This document shows, in pieces, positions 1 to 6,812 of a stretch of 13,327 bases of DNA; position 1 is the stretch's first letter, and each line of letters opens with the position of its first letter. The notes beneath the pieces are model-generated. The model worked only from the letters and a program-made list of their open reading frames with translations. It had not been told where the DNA came from and searched no databases. Location: contig JAKLQR010000157.1 in NCBI GenBank assembly GCA_022013235.1, positions 1 through 13,327 on the forward strand, written 5' to 3'. The stretch comes from Thermodesulfovibrionales bacterium (lineage in GTDB: Bacteria; Nitrospirota; Thermodesulfovibrionia; Thermodesulfovibrionales; SM23-35). A program made the position numbers and the translations under genes.

Positions 1-1
1 C

Positions 2-1396
2 GAAATGGAACGGGGCTCTGTATTTCTTCTCGACGGACGTACAAAGGAGCTGAAAATTGTTGCCGCCCACGGGCTCACCAGGGAACAGATCGACCGGGGC
101 AAATACCGCATGGGAGAAGGGATTGTAGGAAGGGTCATCGAAAAAGGCGCGCCGCTGATTATCCCGAACCTGAGGAACGAACCATTGTTCCTGAACAAGA
201 CCGAGTCGAGAATCGATAAAAACGGGATTTCATTCCTCTGCGTCCCGATAAAATTCAAGGGAGATTCCATCGGTGTGCTCAGCGTGGACAGAATATTCAA
301 AGATACCGGCATAACCATCGATGAGGACATCAGGGTGCTGGAAATCATTGCTTCCATCATTGCCCAGTATGTCATCCTCTGGAAACATTACCAGGAGTCT
401 GAGCAGGAAAGAGAGAACCTGAAATTCGAACTGAAAGGCCGGTACAGCCTGCCGAATATCATAGGCATCTCCGACAGAATGAAGGAAGTCTTCGAAGCAA
501 TCCACCGTGTTGCCGATTCCAAAGCAACGGTAATCCTTTACGGCGAGAGCGGTACAGGGAAGGAATTGATTGCAAAGGCCATACACTACATGAGCCCCCG
601 GGTCAAACTGCCGTTCATAAAATTCAACTGCGCATCCATCCCGGAAGGACTGCTCGAATCCGAGCTTTTCGGCCATGAGAAAGGCGCTTTTACCGGCGCC
701 ATCTCTGCACGGAAGGGCAGATTCGAACTTGCTCACGGCGGGACACTGCTGCTCGACGAAGTGGGAGACCTCCCGCTGAACCTTCAGCCAAAAATATTGC
801 GTATTCTCCAGGAAAGGGAATTCGAGCGGGTTGGAGGAGAAAAGACGATGAAAGTAGATGTCCGGCTTATTGCGGCAACAAGCCGGAATCTCGAGGAACT
901 CGTTTCAAAGGGGAAATTCAGGGAGGATTTATTTTACCGGCTCAATGTAGTGCCCATAGGTATGCCTTCCCTGAGGGAGCGGAGGGAAGATATCCCCCTT
1001 CTCGTAGAATTTTTCCTGAAACGTTTCAATAAAGAGAACAATAAAAACGTTTCGATAGCACCGGATGCCTTAAGGGTATTAGCGGATTACCACTGGCCCG
1101 GCAATGTCAGGGAACTCGAAAATACCATTGAGCGGCTTGTGGTAATGTCCGGCAGGAACAGTATCAATGCAGACGATCTCCCGATGAATATGAAAATGCC
1201 TTCCCATAACGATGTCCTGCAGAAAGAATCCCTGCAGGCAGGGATCCAGGATATCGAAAAATCAAGCATCCTCGATGCGCTTGAGAAAACCGGATGGATT
1301 CAGGCAAAAGCAGCGCGGCTCATCGGTCTTACCCCAAGGCAGATCGGATATAAAATGAAGAAGTACGGGCTCTCGGTCCCATCGGGAATACAGTAG
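2..1396 (+). CDS. nifA: NifA-like sigma-54-dependent activator (GAF-AAA+-Fis HTH), 5' partial
   Basis: Enhancer-binding activator of sigma-54 promoters, in NifA proteins typically those of nitrogen fixation genes. Residues counted from the first Met (base 5): GAF sensor about 1-125; AAA+ domain about 150-380 with Walker A GESGTGKE (180-187), sigma-54 contact loop GAFTGA (227-232), Walker B LLLDEVGD (248-255) and arginine-finger segment FREDLFYRLN (305-314); Fis-type helix-turn-helix about 433-456. The HTH string GLTPRQIGYKMKKYGL is very NifA-like, as is the GAF string ending PLFLNKT. The codon before base 5 is open (GAA at 2-4) and the GAF begins mid-fold, so the Met at base 5 is internal and perhaps 40-60 residues are missing. 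The linker between AAA+ and HTH has no cysteines, unlike oxygen-sensitive rhizobial NifA. No nif gene is visible. A different GAF-containing NtrC-family activator is the alternative. Confidence 0.85.
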   Translation, partial: EMERGSVFLLDGRTKELKIVAAHGLTREQIDRGKYRMGEGIVGRVIEKGAPLIIPNLRNEPLFLNKTESRIDKNGISFLCVPIKFKGDSIGVLSVDRIFKDTGITIDEDIRVLEIIASIIAQYVILWKHYQESEQERENLKFELKGRYSLPNIIGISDRMKEVFEAIHRVADSKATVILYGESGTGKELIAKAIHYMSPRVKLPFIKFNCASIPEGLLESELFGHEKGAFTGAISARKGRFELAHGGTLLLDEVGDLPLNLQPKILRILQEREFERVGGEKTMKVDVRLIAATSRNLEELVSKGKFREDLFYRLNVVPIGMPSLRERREDIPLLVEFFLKRFNKENNKNVSIAPDALRVLADYHWPGNVRELENTIERLVVMSGRNSINADDLPMNMKMPSHNDVLQKESLQAGIQDIEKSSILDALEKTGWIQAKAARLIGLTPRQIGYKMKKYGLSVPSGIQ

Positions 1397-1478
1397 CCCC
1401 TCCGTTATGCCACGTCTGTCCTCATTGCCGGGTCTTCGTGCACCTCAAAAAGATGGGCCTTCTTGTTTATTTGACTCA

Positions 1479-1506
1479 TTGACAAAATTTTGATAGCTTC
1501 TATATG
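1479..1506 (+). promoter_or_regulatory. Candidate sigma-70 promoter for the REC-GAF / REC-HD-GYP pair
   Basis: A perfect TTGACA (1479-1484) is followed by a 16-base spacer and TATATG (1501-1506). A start of transcription near 1513 would leave a leader of about 25 bases before the ATG at 1539. The 142-base gap after nifA has no obvious intrinsic terminator, so read-through from nifA is also possible. The -10 matches TATAAT at only four positions. This is sequence-pattern evidence alone. Confidence 0.5.
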
Positions 1507-1538
1507 GTTAAGCATATACGAATGCGACAGGGTAGATC

Positions 1539-2639
1539 ATGAGCAGAAAACTGAATATCCTCAACCTTGAGGATAATGAATACGATACAGCGCTCACTGA
1601 AAAAAAACTCAGGAAGCGATGGAAGAACTGCCAGGTAACCCGCGTAGATACCCGGAAAGCATTCATTGAAGAAATAAGGAAAAATCTCTATGATCTGGTC
1701 CTTGCCGATTATTCCCTCCCGTCATTTGACGGTCTCACCGCCCTGAAAATTACGAGGAAAAAGAATCCTGATATACCGTTCATCTTTGTGACCGGCGTTC
1801 TGGGTGAAGAAAAGGCGATCGAAACACTCAAAAAAGGGGTAACCGATTATGTGCTGAAAGACCGCCTGTCACGGCTGGTACCCGCAGTGCACCGGGCCCT
1901 CAGTGAATTCGATGAGAAGGCAAAGCGAAAGAAGGCAGAAGAATCAGAACACAGAAGAACCGACCAGATCCTCCTGAACCACGCCGCCCTTCTTGAATTA
2001 TCGAAGACAAAAACAGATGACCTCGAAAAATATCTCAAACTCGTTACAATCATCAGCGCGCAAATTCTTGGTATCGAACGCGTCAGCATATGGTTTTCTG
2101 ATAAAAAAAGCTCCGAGTTCCATTGTGCAGACCTTTACCTCTTAAGCAGCCACGTGCATGAAAAAGGACGCATATTGCAGGCTGATCGGTATCCCCGCTA
2201 TCTGCAAGCCCTGGAGGAAAACCGCATGCTGGCTGCAGACGATGCCATGAACGATCCCCGCACGAACGAACTTTCCGAACATTACCTGAAGCCGATGGGA
2301 ATCGTCTCGATGCTTGATGTGCCCATAAGAATACATGGAACGATCGCAGGCATTCTCTGCTATGAGCATACCTTACCAAGACAGTGGTCGTATGAAGAAC
2401 ACCAATTTGCCGCTTCTGTGGCAGACATTGTGTCCTTAGCCATAGAAGCGGGGGAGCGGAGAAAAGCGGAAAACGCATTAGAAGAGAAGGGGAAAGAACT
2501 GAAGAAAAGGGTCAGGGAACTCGAAAATTTTTATGAAATGGCTGTCGGAAGAGAGCTGAGAATGATAGAATTGAAGAAGGAGATCAAGGAACTGAAGGCC
2601 GAACTCCTAAAATACAGGAAGAATGATGGAGATGAATGA
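1539..2639 (+). CDS. Response regulator with receiver, GAF and C-terminal coiled coil
   Basis: Cytoplasmic signalling protein of 366 residues. The receiver domain (about 4-122) has acidic residues E11/D12, phosphoacceptor D57 in LADYSLP, T85 and conserved K107. A helical linker (about 123-150) leads to a GAF domain (about 155-315), which probably binds a small ligand or mediates dimerisation. The tail (about 316-362) is a charged coiled coil containing VGRELRMIELKKEIKELK, a segment I recall recurring in sensory proteins of anaerobic bacteria. No DNA-binding, kinase or nucleotide-cyclase domain is present, so output is probably by protein interaction, perhaps with the HD-GYP protein next door. 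An AGGG lies 8-11 bases before the ATG. The end overlaps the next gene by 8-17 bases depending on its start, which indicates co-translation. The ligand of the GAF domain cannot be told from sequence. Confidence 0.85.
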   Translation: MSRKLNILNLEDNEYDTALTEKKLRKRWKNCQVTRVDTRKAFIEEIRKNLYDLVLADYSLPSFDGLTALKITRKKNPDIPFIFVTGVLGEEKAIETLKKGVTDYVLKDRLSRLVPAVHRALSEFDEKAKRKKAEESEHRRTDQILLNHAALLELSKTKTDDLEKYLKLVTIISAQILGIERVSIWFSDKKSSEFHCADLYLLSSHVHEKGRILQADRYPRYLQALEENRMLAADDAMNDPRTNELSEHYLKPMGIVSMLDVPIRIHGTIAGILCYEHTLPRQWSYEEHQFAASVADIVSLAIEAGERRKAENALEEKGKELKKRVRELENFYEMAVGRELRMIELKKEIKELKAELLKYRKNDGDE

Positions 2640-3711
2640 GATCAAAATACTCATAATTGAGGACTCGCGTGCCGATGCGGAACTCATCGAATACGAGATC
2701 CGGAAAGGCGGGGTATCATTCAGTGCAAAACGGGTTGACGAACGCGAAGATTTCCTCAGGGAACTCGAAGAGTTTAAACCGGACTTGATCCTCGCAGACT
2801 ATACACTCCCTTCCTTTAACGGCATGGAAGCATTGTCGCTTCTTATGGAGAAGAGTCCCGATCTGCCGTTTATCTTCGTATCCGGAACTATCGGTGAGGA
2901 AAAGGCAATTGAGGGGATGAAGCAGGGGGCAACCGATTATGTCCTGAAAAGCAGCCTTTCGCGGCTTGTTCCTTCAATAAAACGGGCTTTAAAAGAACGC
3001 CAGGAGCGTGCCGATCGCAAGCGGGCAGAAGAAAACCTCAGGAAAAGTGAGGAACATTATCGCATTCTCGCAGAGGAGGCACAGAAAAGCCGCGATGCAT
3101 TTCTCAATATGCTCGATGATGTCAGTGATTCTTATAAAGAACTGGAAAAACTCTTTATCGGACTGGTGAGAGCAATGGTGAATGCTCTCGACGCAAAAAG
3201 CCGGTGGACAAGAGGTCACTCGGAACGGGTGGCATATTTTGCGACCAAAATTGCGGAAGGGGCCAGAATGAATCAGGATCAGGTGAAAAGGATCCATCTT
3301 GCCTCCCTGCTCCATGACATAGGGAAAATAGGCACCTATGACGTTCTTCTCGATAAACCTGAAAGACTTACCACAGAGGAATTCGAAGTGGTCAAAAAGC
3401 ATCCGGCACAGGGGTATGATATCCTCAAGGGCATAAAACAGCTGCGGGATATTATTCCTTTCATCAGGCACCACCACGAGAGGATAGACGGACGGGGATA
3501 CCCGGACGGACTGAAAGGCGACGAAATTCCTCTCGGCGCACGGATTCTCCACATAGCCGATTCATTCGACTCCATGACTGCAGACAGACCCTACAGGCCA
3601 GCGCCTGGCAGGGAATATGCAATATCCGAACTCAAACGCTGTGCAGGCACCCAATTCGATGCGGAGATTTCCGAGCTGTTTCTGAGAATTCTGGAGAAAT
3701 CGGACATTTAA
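2623..3711 (+). CDS. Receiver-HD-GYP protein, probable cyclic-di-GMP phosphodiesterase
   Basis: RpfG-like response regulator predicted to hydrolyse cyclic-di-GMP when phosphorylated. The receiver is about 6-125, with E13/D14, phosphoacceptor D59 in LADYTLP, and K109. A linker (about 126-180) contains RKSEEHYRILAE, the usual lead-in to a PAS domain, but no PAS follows. The HD-GYP domain is about 180-358: H199 in the RGHSERV segment, HD at H231-D232 followed by IGK, H260, H284-H285-E286, and the GYP of DGRGYPDG at 292-294. All expected metal and signature residues look intact, so an active enzyme is likely. ATGs at 2623, 2626 and 2632 all fit; AGGA at 2616-2619 favours 2626, giving one residue fewer. 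The start overlaps the end of the upstream receiver-GAF gene, whose receiver is closely similar, suggesting tandem duplication of that module. Confidence 0.9.
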   Translation: MMEMNEIKILIIEDSRADAELIEYEIRKGGVSFSAKRVDEREDFLRELEEFKPDLILADYTLPSFNGMEALSLLMEKSPDLPFIFVSGTIGEEKAIEGMKQGATDYVLKSSLSRLVPSIKRALKERQERADRKRAEENLRKSEEHYRILAEEAQKSRDAFLNMLDDVSDSYKELEKLFIGLVRAMVNALDAKSRWTRGHSERVAYFATKIAEGARMNQDQVKRIHLASLLHDIGKIGTYDVLLDKPERLTTEEFEVVKKHPAQGYDILKGIKQLRDIIPFIRHHHERIDGRGYPDGLKGDEIPLGARILHIADSFDSMTADRPYRPAPGREYAISELKRCAGTQFDAEISELFLRILEKSDI

Positions 3712-3734
3712 TTTTCAGGTATTGGAGCGCAAGC

Positions 3735-3749
3735 GCCGGGGAACCCGGC
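3735..3749 (+). other. GC-rich perfect hairpin between genes
   Basis: GCCGGG-GAA-CCCGGC forms a six-base-pair stem with a three-base loop, 24 bases after the HD-GYP stop. It is followed by AAGATTC rather than a T-run, so it is not a typical intrinsic terminator. It could stabilise the 3' end of the transcript or be part of a larger RNA. The rest of the 3712-3858 gap shows nothing I recognise. Confidence 0.35.
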
Positions 3750-3848
3750 AAGATTCTTCAGGGCTTGAGAAAAACACTGAAATGATAATTTCGTTTCCCA
3801 TGGTTCATGGTTCCCCCTTTCCCTGGCTGCCTGACCCTTGAACTGAAT

Positions 3849-3853
3849 GGAGG
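3849..3853 (+). promoter_or_regulatory. Ribosome binding site that places the receiver start at 3859
   Basis: GGAGG lies five bases before the ATG at 3859. The earlier in-frame ATG at 3847 overlaps this site and has no ribosome binding site of its own. Start at 3859 also gives MAKRILIVEDN, the normal N-terminus of a receiver. Confidence 0.75.
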
Positions 3854-3858
3854 TTTGT

Positions 3859-4224
3859 ATGGCAAAGCGTATACTGATCGTCGAAGACAATGAGAACAAC
3901 ATGTATCTCATCTCGTTCATTCTCAAAAAAGGAGGGTATGAAATAATCCAGGCCTGGAACGGTGAGGAAGGGGTAGAGCTTGCAAAAAAGGAACGCCCTG
4001 ATCTCATAGTCATGGATATCATGCTTCCTGGAATAGACGGGTATGAAGCAACGAAACGAATACGGGAAACAGACGACGCGAAAGAGATCCCGGTTGTTGC
4101 CCTCACCTCCTATGCCATGGTCGGAGACAGAGAGAAAGCATTCGCCGCCGGGTGTGCAGGATACATCGAAAAGCCTCTCGACCCCGAAAAAATCCTTGAG
4201 GAGATAGAGAAATACCTCAAATAA
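3859..4224 (+). CDS. Stand-alone receiver protein (DivK/CheY-like response regulator)
   Basis: A 121-residue single receiver domain with no output domain. It has the full phosphorylation set: E9/D10 in IVEDN, phosphoacceptor D53 in VMDIMLPG, T83 and K105 (EKPLDP). The segment ALTSYAMVGDREKAFAAGCAGYIEKPLDP resembles DivK and receivers of multistep phosphorelays. It probably shuttles phosphoryl groups or binds a partner protein. A partner kinase could be the histidine kinase 83 bases downstream, whose own N-terminal receiver is of related type. That pairing is inferred from proximity only. An upstream in-frame ATG at 3847 is rejected because the ribosome binding site lies inside it. Confidence 0.9.
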   Translation: MAKRILIVEDNENNMYLISFILKKGGYEIIQAWNGEEGVELAKKERPDLIVMDIMLPGIDGYEATKRIRETDDAKEIPVVALTSYAMVGDREKAFAAGCAGYIEKPLDPEKILEEIEKYLK

Positions 4225-4226
4225 AC

Positions 4227-4254
4227 CTCCCTTTGACAGAGCGCGGTCAGGGAG
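4227..4254 (+). repeat. Imperfect dyad/hairpin inside a candidate promoter
   Basis: CTCCCT (4227-4232) pairs with AGGGAG (4249-4254), and GAC (4235-4237) pairs with GTC (4246-4248), leaving a TT bulge and an eight-base loop. It begins three bases after the stop of the receiver gene. It could be a weak terminator for that gene, although no T-run follows, or an operator overlapping the promoter at 4233-4262. Confidence 0.45.
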
Positions 4255-4262
4255 ATTATATG
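4233..4262 (+). promoter_or_regulatory. Candidate sigma-70 promoter for the REC-PAS-histidine kinase
   Basis: A perfect TTGACA (4233-4238) is followed after 18 bases by TATATG (4257-4262), the same -10-like hexamer as in the promoter at 1479-1506. Transcription would start near 4269, about 39 bases before the ATG at 4308. A dyad covers the -35 and spacer. The 18-base spacing and the four-of-six -10 match make this moderate evidence only. Confidence 0.4.
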
Positions 4263-4307
4263 GATATGATATTTGCATACTTACGGATTTCAGGATAAAT
4301 TATTCGT

Positions 4308-5927
4308 ATGAAAACAATTCTTATTGCAGACGATAATCAGGACAATCTTTATCTTCTCCAGTCTATGCTTGCATCAAGCGGGCACACTGTTATTATGGCA
4401 ACAAACGGCGCCGAGGCTCTCGAAAAAGCGAGAAAATCACTGCCTGACCTTATTATTTCAGACATATTGATGCCGGTGATGGACGGATTCAGCCTCTGCA
4501 ACGCATGGGAAAAGGATCCCATCCTGCAGGACATTCCTTTTGTCTTTTACACAGGGACCTACACCGACCCTAAAGATGAACAGTTCGCACTCAGCCTCGG
4601 TGCGGACAGGTTTATTGTAAAGCCCAAGGAACCCGAGGTATTTCTGAAAATAATCGCTGATCTTCTTGCCGGACCCCGGAGGGAAAAAGGGGAAAAGAGA
4701 CACAGGCTCAAAATGCCCGAGAAGGTATTAATGAGAGAGTACAGTGAATCCCTGTTCCGCAAACTTGAGAATAAAATGTTGGAGCTTGAAGCGGCGAACA
4801 GGCTTTTAAAGGAAAAGGAACTGGCCCTTGGGAATTCTATACGGAACTGGCAGATCACTTTTGATGCCATGAACGACGCGATTTCGCTGATAGGTCTGGA
4901 CGGGAAAATTCTGCGCTGCAATACTGCAATGGCAAAACTGGTCGGCAGGCAGATAAAAGACGTTATCGGGCAGAATTGTTACACTCTTATGCACGGCGCC
5001 AGCAAACCGATCCCGGAATGCCCGATCGTACGGATAAAATCATCAAAGCAGCGGGAATTTCTCGAACTCTTCAAGAATGACCGGTGGCTCCATGTTACTG
5101 TTGACCCCTTGTTGGATGATGAAAGCAGCCTGATTGGCGGAATCCATATCATAAGAGACATAACCGAGCGAAAAAGAGTGGAAGAAGAATTGAGGAGGCA
5201 CCGTGAGCACCTCGAAGAACTTGTGGGAGAACGAACCGCCGAACTTGAGGACATGAACAAAGAACTCGAGTCTTTCTCCTATTCCGTCTCCCATGACCTG
5301 AGGGCGCCACTGCGCCACCTTACAGGGTTTGCCGGCCTGCTCACCGAAAAACTTTCAGAGAATCTGGACGATGAAGGGAAACGCTATCTTCAGGTGATTT
5401 CGGATTCGGCGATGAAGATGAGCCGTTTGATAGACGATATCCTGCTTTTTTCCCGGATGGGCCGTGCCGAAATGAGAAAAATCAGTATCGATATGAATGC
5501 CCTCGTGAAGGAGGCCTTACAGGAGCTGGAAACAGAGGTCCAGGGACGGGACATCCGCTGGGCTATCGGGGAACTACCGAGGGTGGAAGGCGACCCCACA
5601 ATGCTCCGGCTCGTAATGATCAACCTTATCGCAAACGCACTGAAATTCACCCGAAAAAAGAAACAGGGAATCATCGAGATCAATGCTGCCGCTAAAAAAA
5701 AGGAGGTCGTTTTGACGGTAAAAGACAATGGCGTCGGTTTCGATATGAAATATGGGGACAAGCTGTTCAGTATTTTTCAGCGTCTTCACCGCGAAGAGGA
5801 CTTTGAGGGGACGGGCATAGGCCTTGCTCATGTGAAAAGGCTTGTCCACCGCCACGGCGGACGGGTATGGGCAGACGGGAAAGTCAATGAAGGCGCATCG
5901 TTCTCCTTCTCTCTGCCGAAGAGTTAA
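4308..5927 (+). CDS. REC-PAS-histidine kinase (receiver at N-terminus)
   Basis: Soluble sensor kinase of 539 residues with no membrane segment. An N-terminal receiver (about 2-120) carries D8/D9, phosphoacceptor D52 (ISDILMP) and K105. A charged helical linker (about 125-180) precedes a PAS domain (about 181-290) ending in the usual DITERK. A coiled coil (about 290-320) leads to the dimerisation domain with phosphoacceptor H329 in YSVSHDLRAPLRHL. The ATPase has N-box residues N439/N443, G1 DNGVGFD (473-479) and G2 GTGIGLA (501-507). All catalytic residues look intact. The HisKA sequence resembles the bacteriophytochrome-like kinase class. The PAS contains C224, H229 and C238 in a CYTLMHG...ECP pattern. 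The N-terminal receiver suggests that phosphorylation by another kinase controls it. The ribosome binding site is weak (AGGA about 13 bases upstream). Confidence 0.9.
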   Translation: MKTILIADDNQDNLYLLQSMLASSGHTVIMATNGAEALEKARKSLPDLIISDILMPVMDGFSLCNAWEKDPILQDIPFVFYTGTYTDPKDEQFALSLGADRFIVKPKEPEVFLKIIADLLAGPRREKGEKRHRLKMPEKVLMREYSESLFRKLENKMLELEAANRLLKEKELALGNSIRNWQITFDAMNDAISLIGLDGKILRCNTAMAKLVGRQIKDVIGQNCYTLMHGASKPIPECPIVRIKSSKQREFLELFKNDRWLHVTVDPLLDDESSLIGGIHIIRDITERKRVEEELRRHREHLEELVGERTAELEDMNKELESFSYSVSHDLRAPLRHLTGFAGLLTEKLSENLDDEGKRYLQVISDSAMKMSRLIDDILLFSRMGRAEMRKISIDMNALVKEALQELETEVQGRDIRWAIGELPRVEGDPTMLRLVMINLIANALKFTRKKKQGIIEINAAAKKKEVVLTVKDNGVGFDMKYGDKLFSIFQRLHREEDFEGTGIGLAHVKRLVHRHGGRVWADGKVNEGASFSFSLPKS

Positions 5928-5960
5928 CCTTTTATTTTTCACAATTGATGTGAATCCTGA

Positions 5961-6812
5961 TTACCCCTTCACATATTCTGCAAACGCTTTGATTAACCTT
6001 TTCGTCATTTCCCCGGGCCTGCCCTTCCCGATCACCCGTCCATCGATCCCGGTCACCGGAACGATCTCCGCGCCGGTTCCTGTCATAAAGCATTCGTCTG
6101 CAGTGTAGAGGTCATAGCGCGTGAGCGCGGTCTCCTCCGGTACAATCTCAAGCGACGCTGCAATGTCAATGATGACATTTCTCGTAATCCCTTCAAGAGC
6201 TCCATAACAGGGCGCAGGGGTGAAAAGTCTCCGTGACTTCGCAATGAATATATTGTCGGCTGTACACTCCGAGATGAACCCTTCCCTGTTCATCATTACC
6301 GCTTCCAGGCAGCCGGCCTGACGCGCTTCGAGTTTGGCCATAATGTTATTCATATAGTTCAGGGATTTGATGCGCGGGTCAAGGCAGTCCGATGACATCC
6401 TCCTCGAGGAAGAGGTGATGATCCGTATCCCTTTTTCATAGTATTTCCGGGGGTACAACTGAATATCATCCACAATGATGATTACCGTCGCCTTACGGCA
6501 TGAACAAGGATCGATCCCGAGAGCGCCCTGCCCTCTGGTGACAACCAGACGCACATAGCCATCCTTTTGTTTGTTGATCCTGACCGTATCTTCGACTGCT
6601 TTCCGCATGGCAGCCCGTGTCATGGGGATTTTGAGGAGAATCGCCTGTGCACTCTCGTAGAGCCTGCTGACATGTTCTTTCAGTTTAAAAATTCTGCCCT
6701 GATATATCCTTATCCCCTCGAATACCCCGTCTCCATAGAGCAGTCCGTGGTCAAACACGGATATCCGGGCGCCTGTCTTGCCATAATATTCACCGTCAAT
6801 GTAGACCTTCAT
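5961..6812 (-). CDS. ilvE: Branched-chain amino acid aminotransferase (class IV PLP enzyme)
   Basis: Transfers the amino group between glutamate and the 2-oxo acids of leucine, isoleucine and valine, the last step of their synthesis and first of their breakdown. The 283-residue protein has fold-type IV landmarks: FDHGLLYGDGVFEGIR (20-35), PLP-binding K149 in DPRIKSLNYMNN, ISECTADNIF (180-189), LEGITRNV (206-213) and GTGAEIVPV (245-253). The RIKSLNYMNN context favours IlvE over D-amino acid transaminase or aminodeoxychorismate lyase, but specificity in this family is hard to read. SECTADNIF replaces the more usual AEGTGDNIF. Its ATG overlaps the stop of the upstream TrmB-family gene as ATGA, with an AGGAGG seven to eight bases before the start, so the two are translationally coupled. 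Only 33 bases separate its end from the convergent histidine kinase gene. Confidence 0.85.
   Translation of the reverse strand: MKVYIDGEYYGKTGARISVFDHGLLYGDGVFEGIRIYQGRIFKLKEHVSRLYESAQAILLKIPMTRAAMRKAVEDTVRINKQKDGYVRLVVTRGQGALGIDPCSCRKATVIIIVDDIQLYPRKYYEKGIRIITSSSRRMSSDCLDPRIKSLNYMNNIMAKLEARQAGCLEAVMMNREGFISECTADNIFIAKSRRLFTPAPCYGALEGITRNVIIDIAASLEIVPEETALTRYDLYTADECFMTGTGAEIVPVTGIDGRVIGKGRPGEMTKRLIKAFAEYVKG
6809..6812 (-). promoter_or_regulatory. ATGA stop/start overlap coupling TrmB and ilvE translation
   Basis: On the minus strand the TrmB-like gene ends TGA within the sequence ATGA whose ATG starts ilvE. A strong AGGAGG sits just upstream inside the end of the regulator gene. Ribosomes finishing the regulator can re-start on ilvE, so the two products should be made in linked amounts. 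Confidence 0.8.

Noticed and set aside
3715..3765. Cyclic-di-GMP (GEMM) riboswitch before the receiver gene
   Set aside because: GGAGCGCAAGCGCC recalls part of the GEMM core, but the first helix and the later conserved segment are absent.
3765..3789. Promoter TTGAGA ... GATAAT ahead of the receiver gene at 3859
   Set aside because: The spacing is only 13 bases, too short for a sigma-70 promoter.
3847..3858. Start of the stand-alone receiver at the ATG at 3847
   Set aside because: The GGAGG ribosome binding site lies inside this extension and is ideally spaced for the ATG at 3859.
5938..5954. TTCACA-N5-TGTGAA as a terminator between the kinase and ilvE
   Set aside because: The stem is short and AT-rich. 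The T-run precedes rather than follows it on the plus strand and is an A-run after it on the minus strand, so it fits neither direction.
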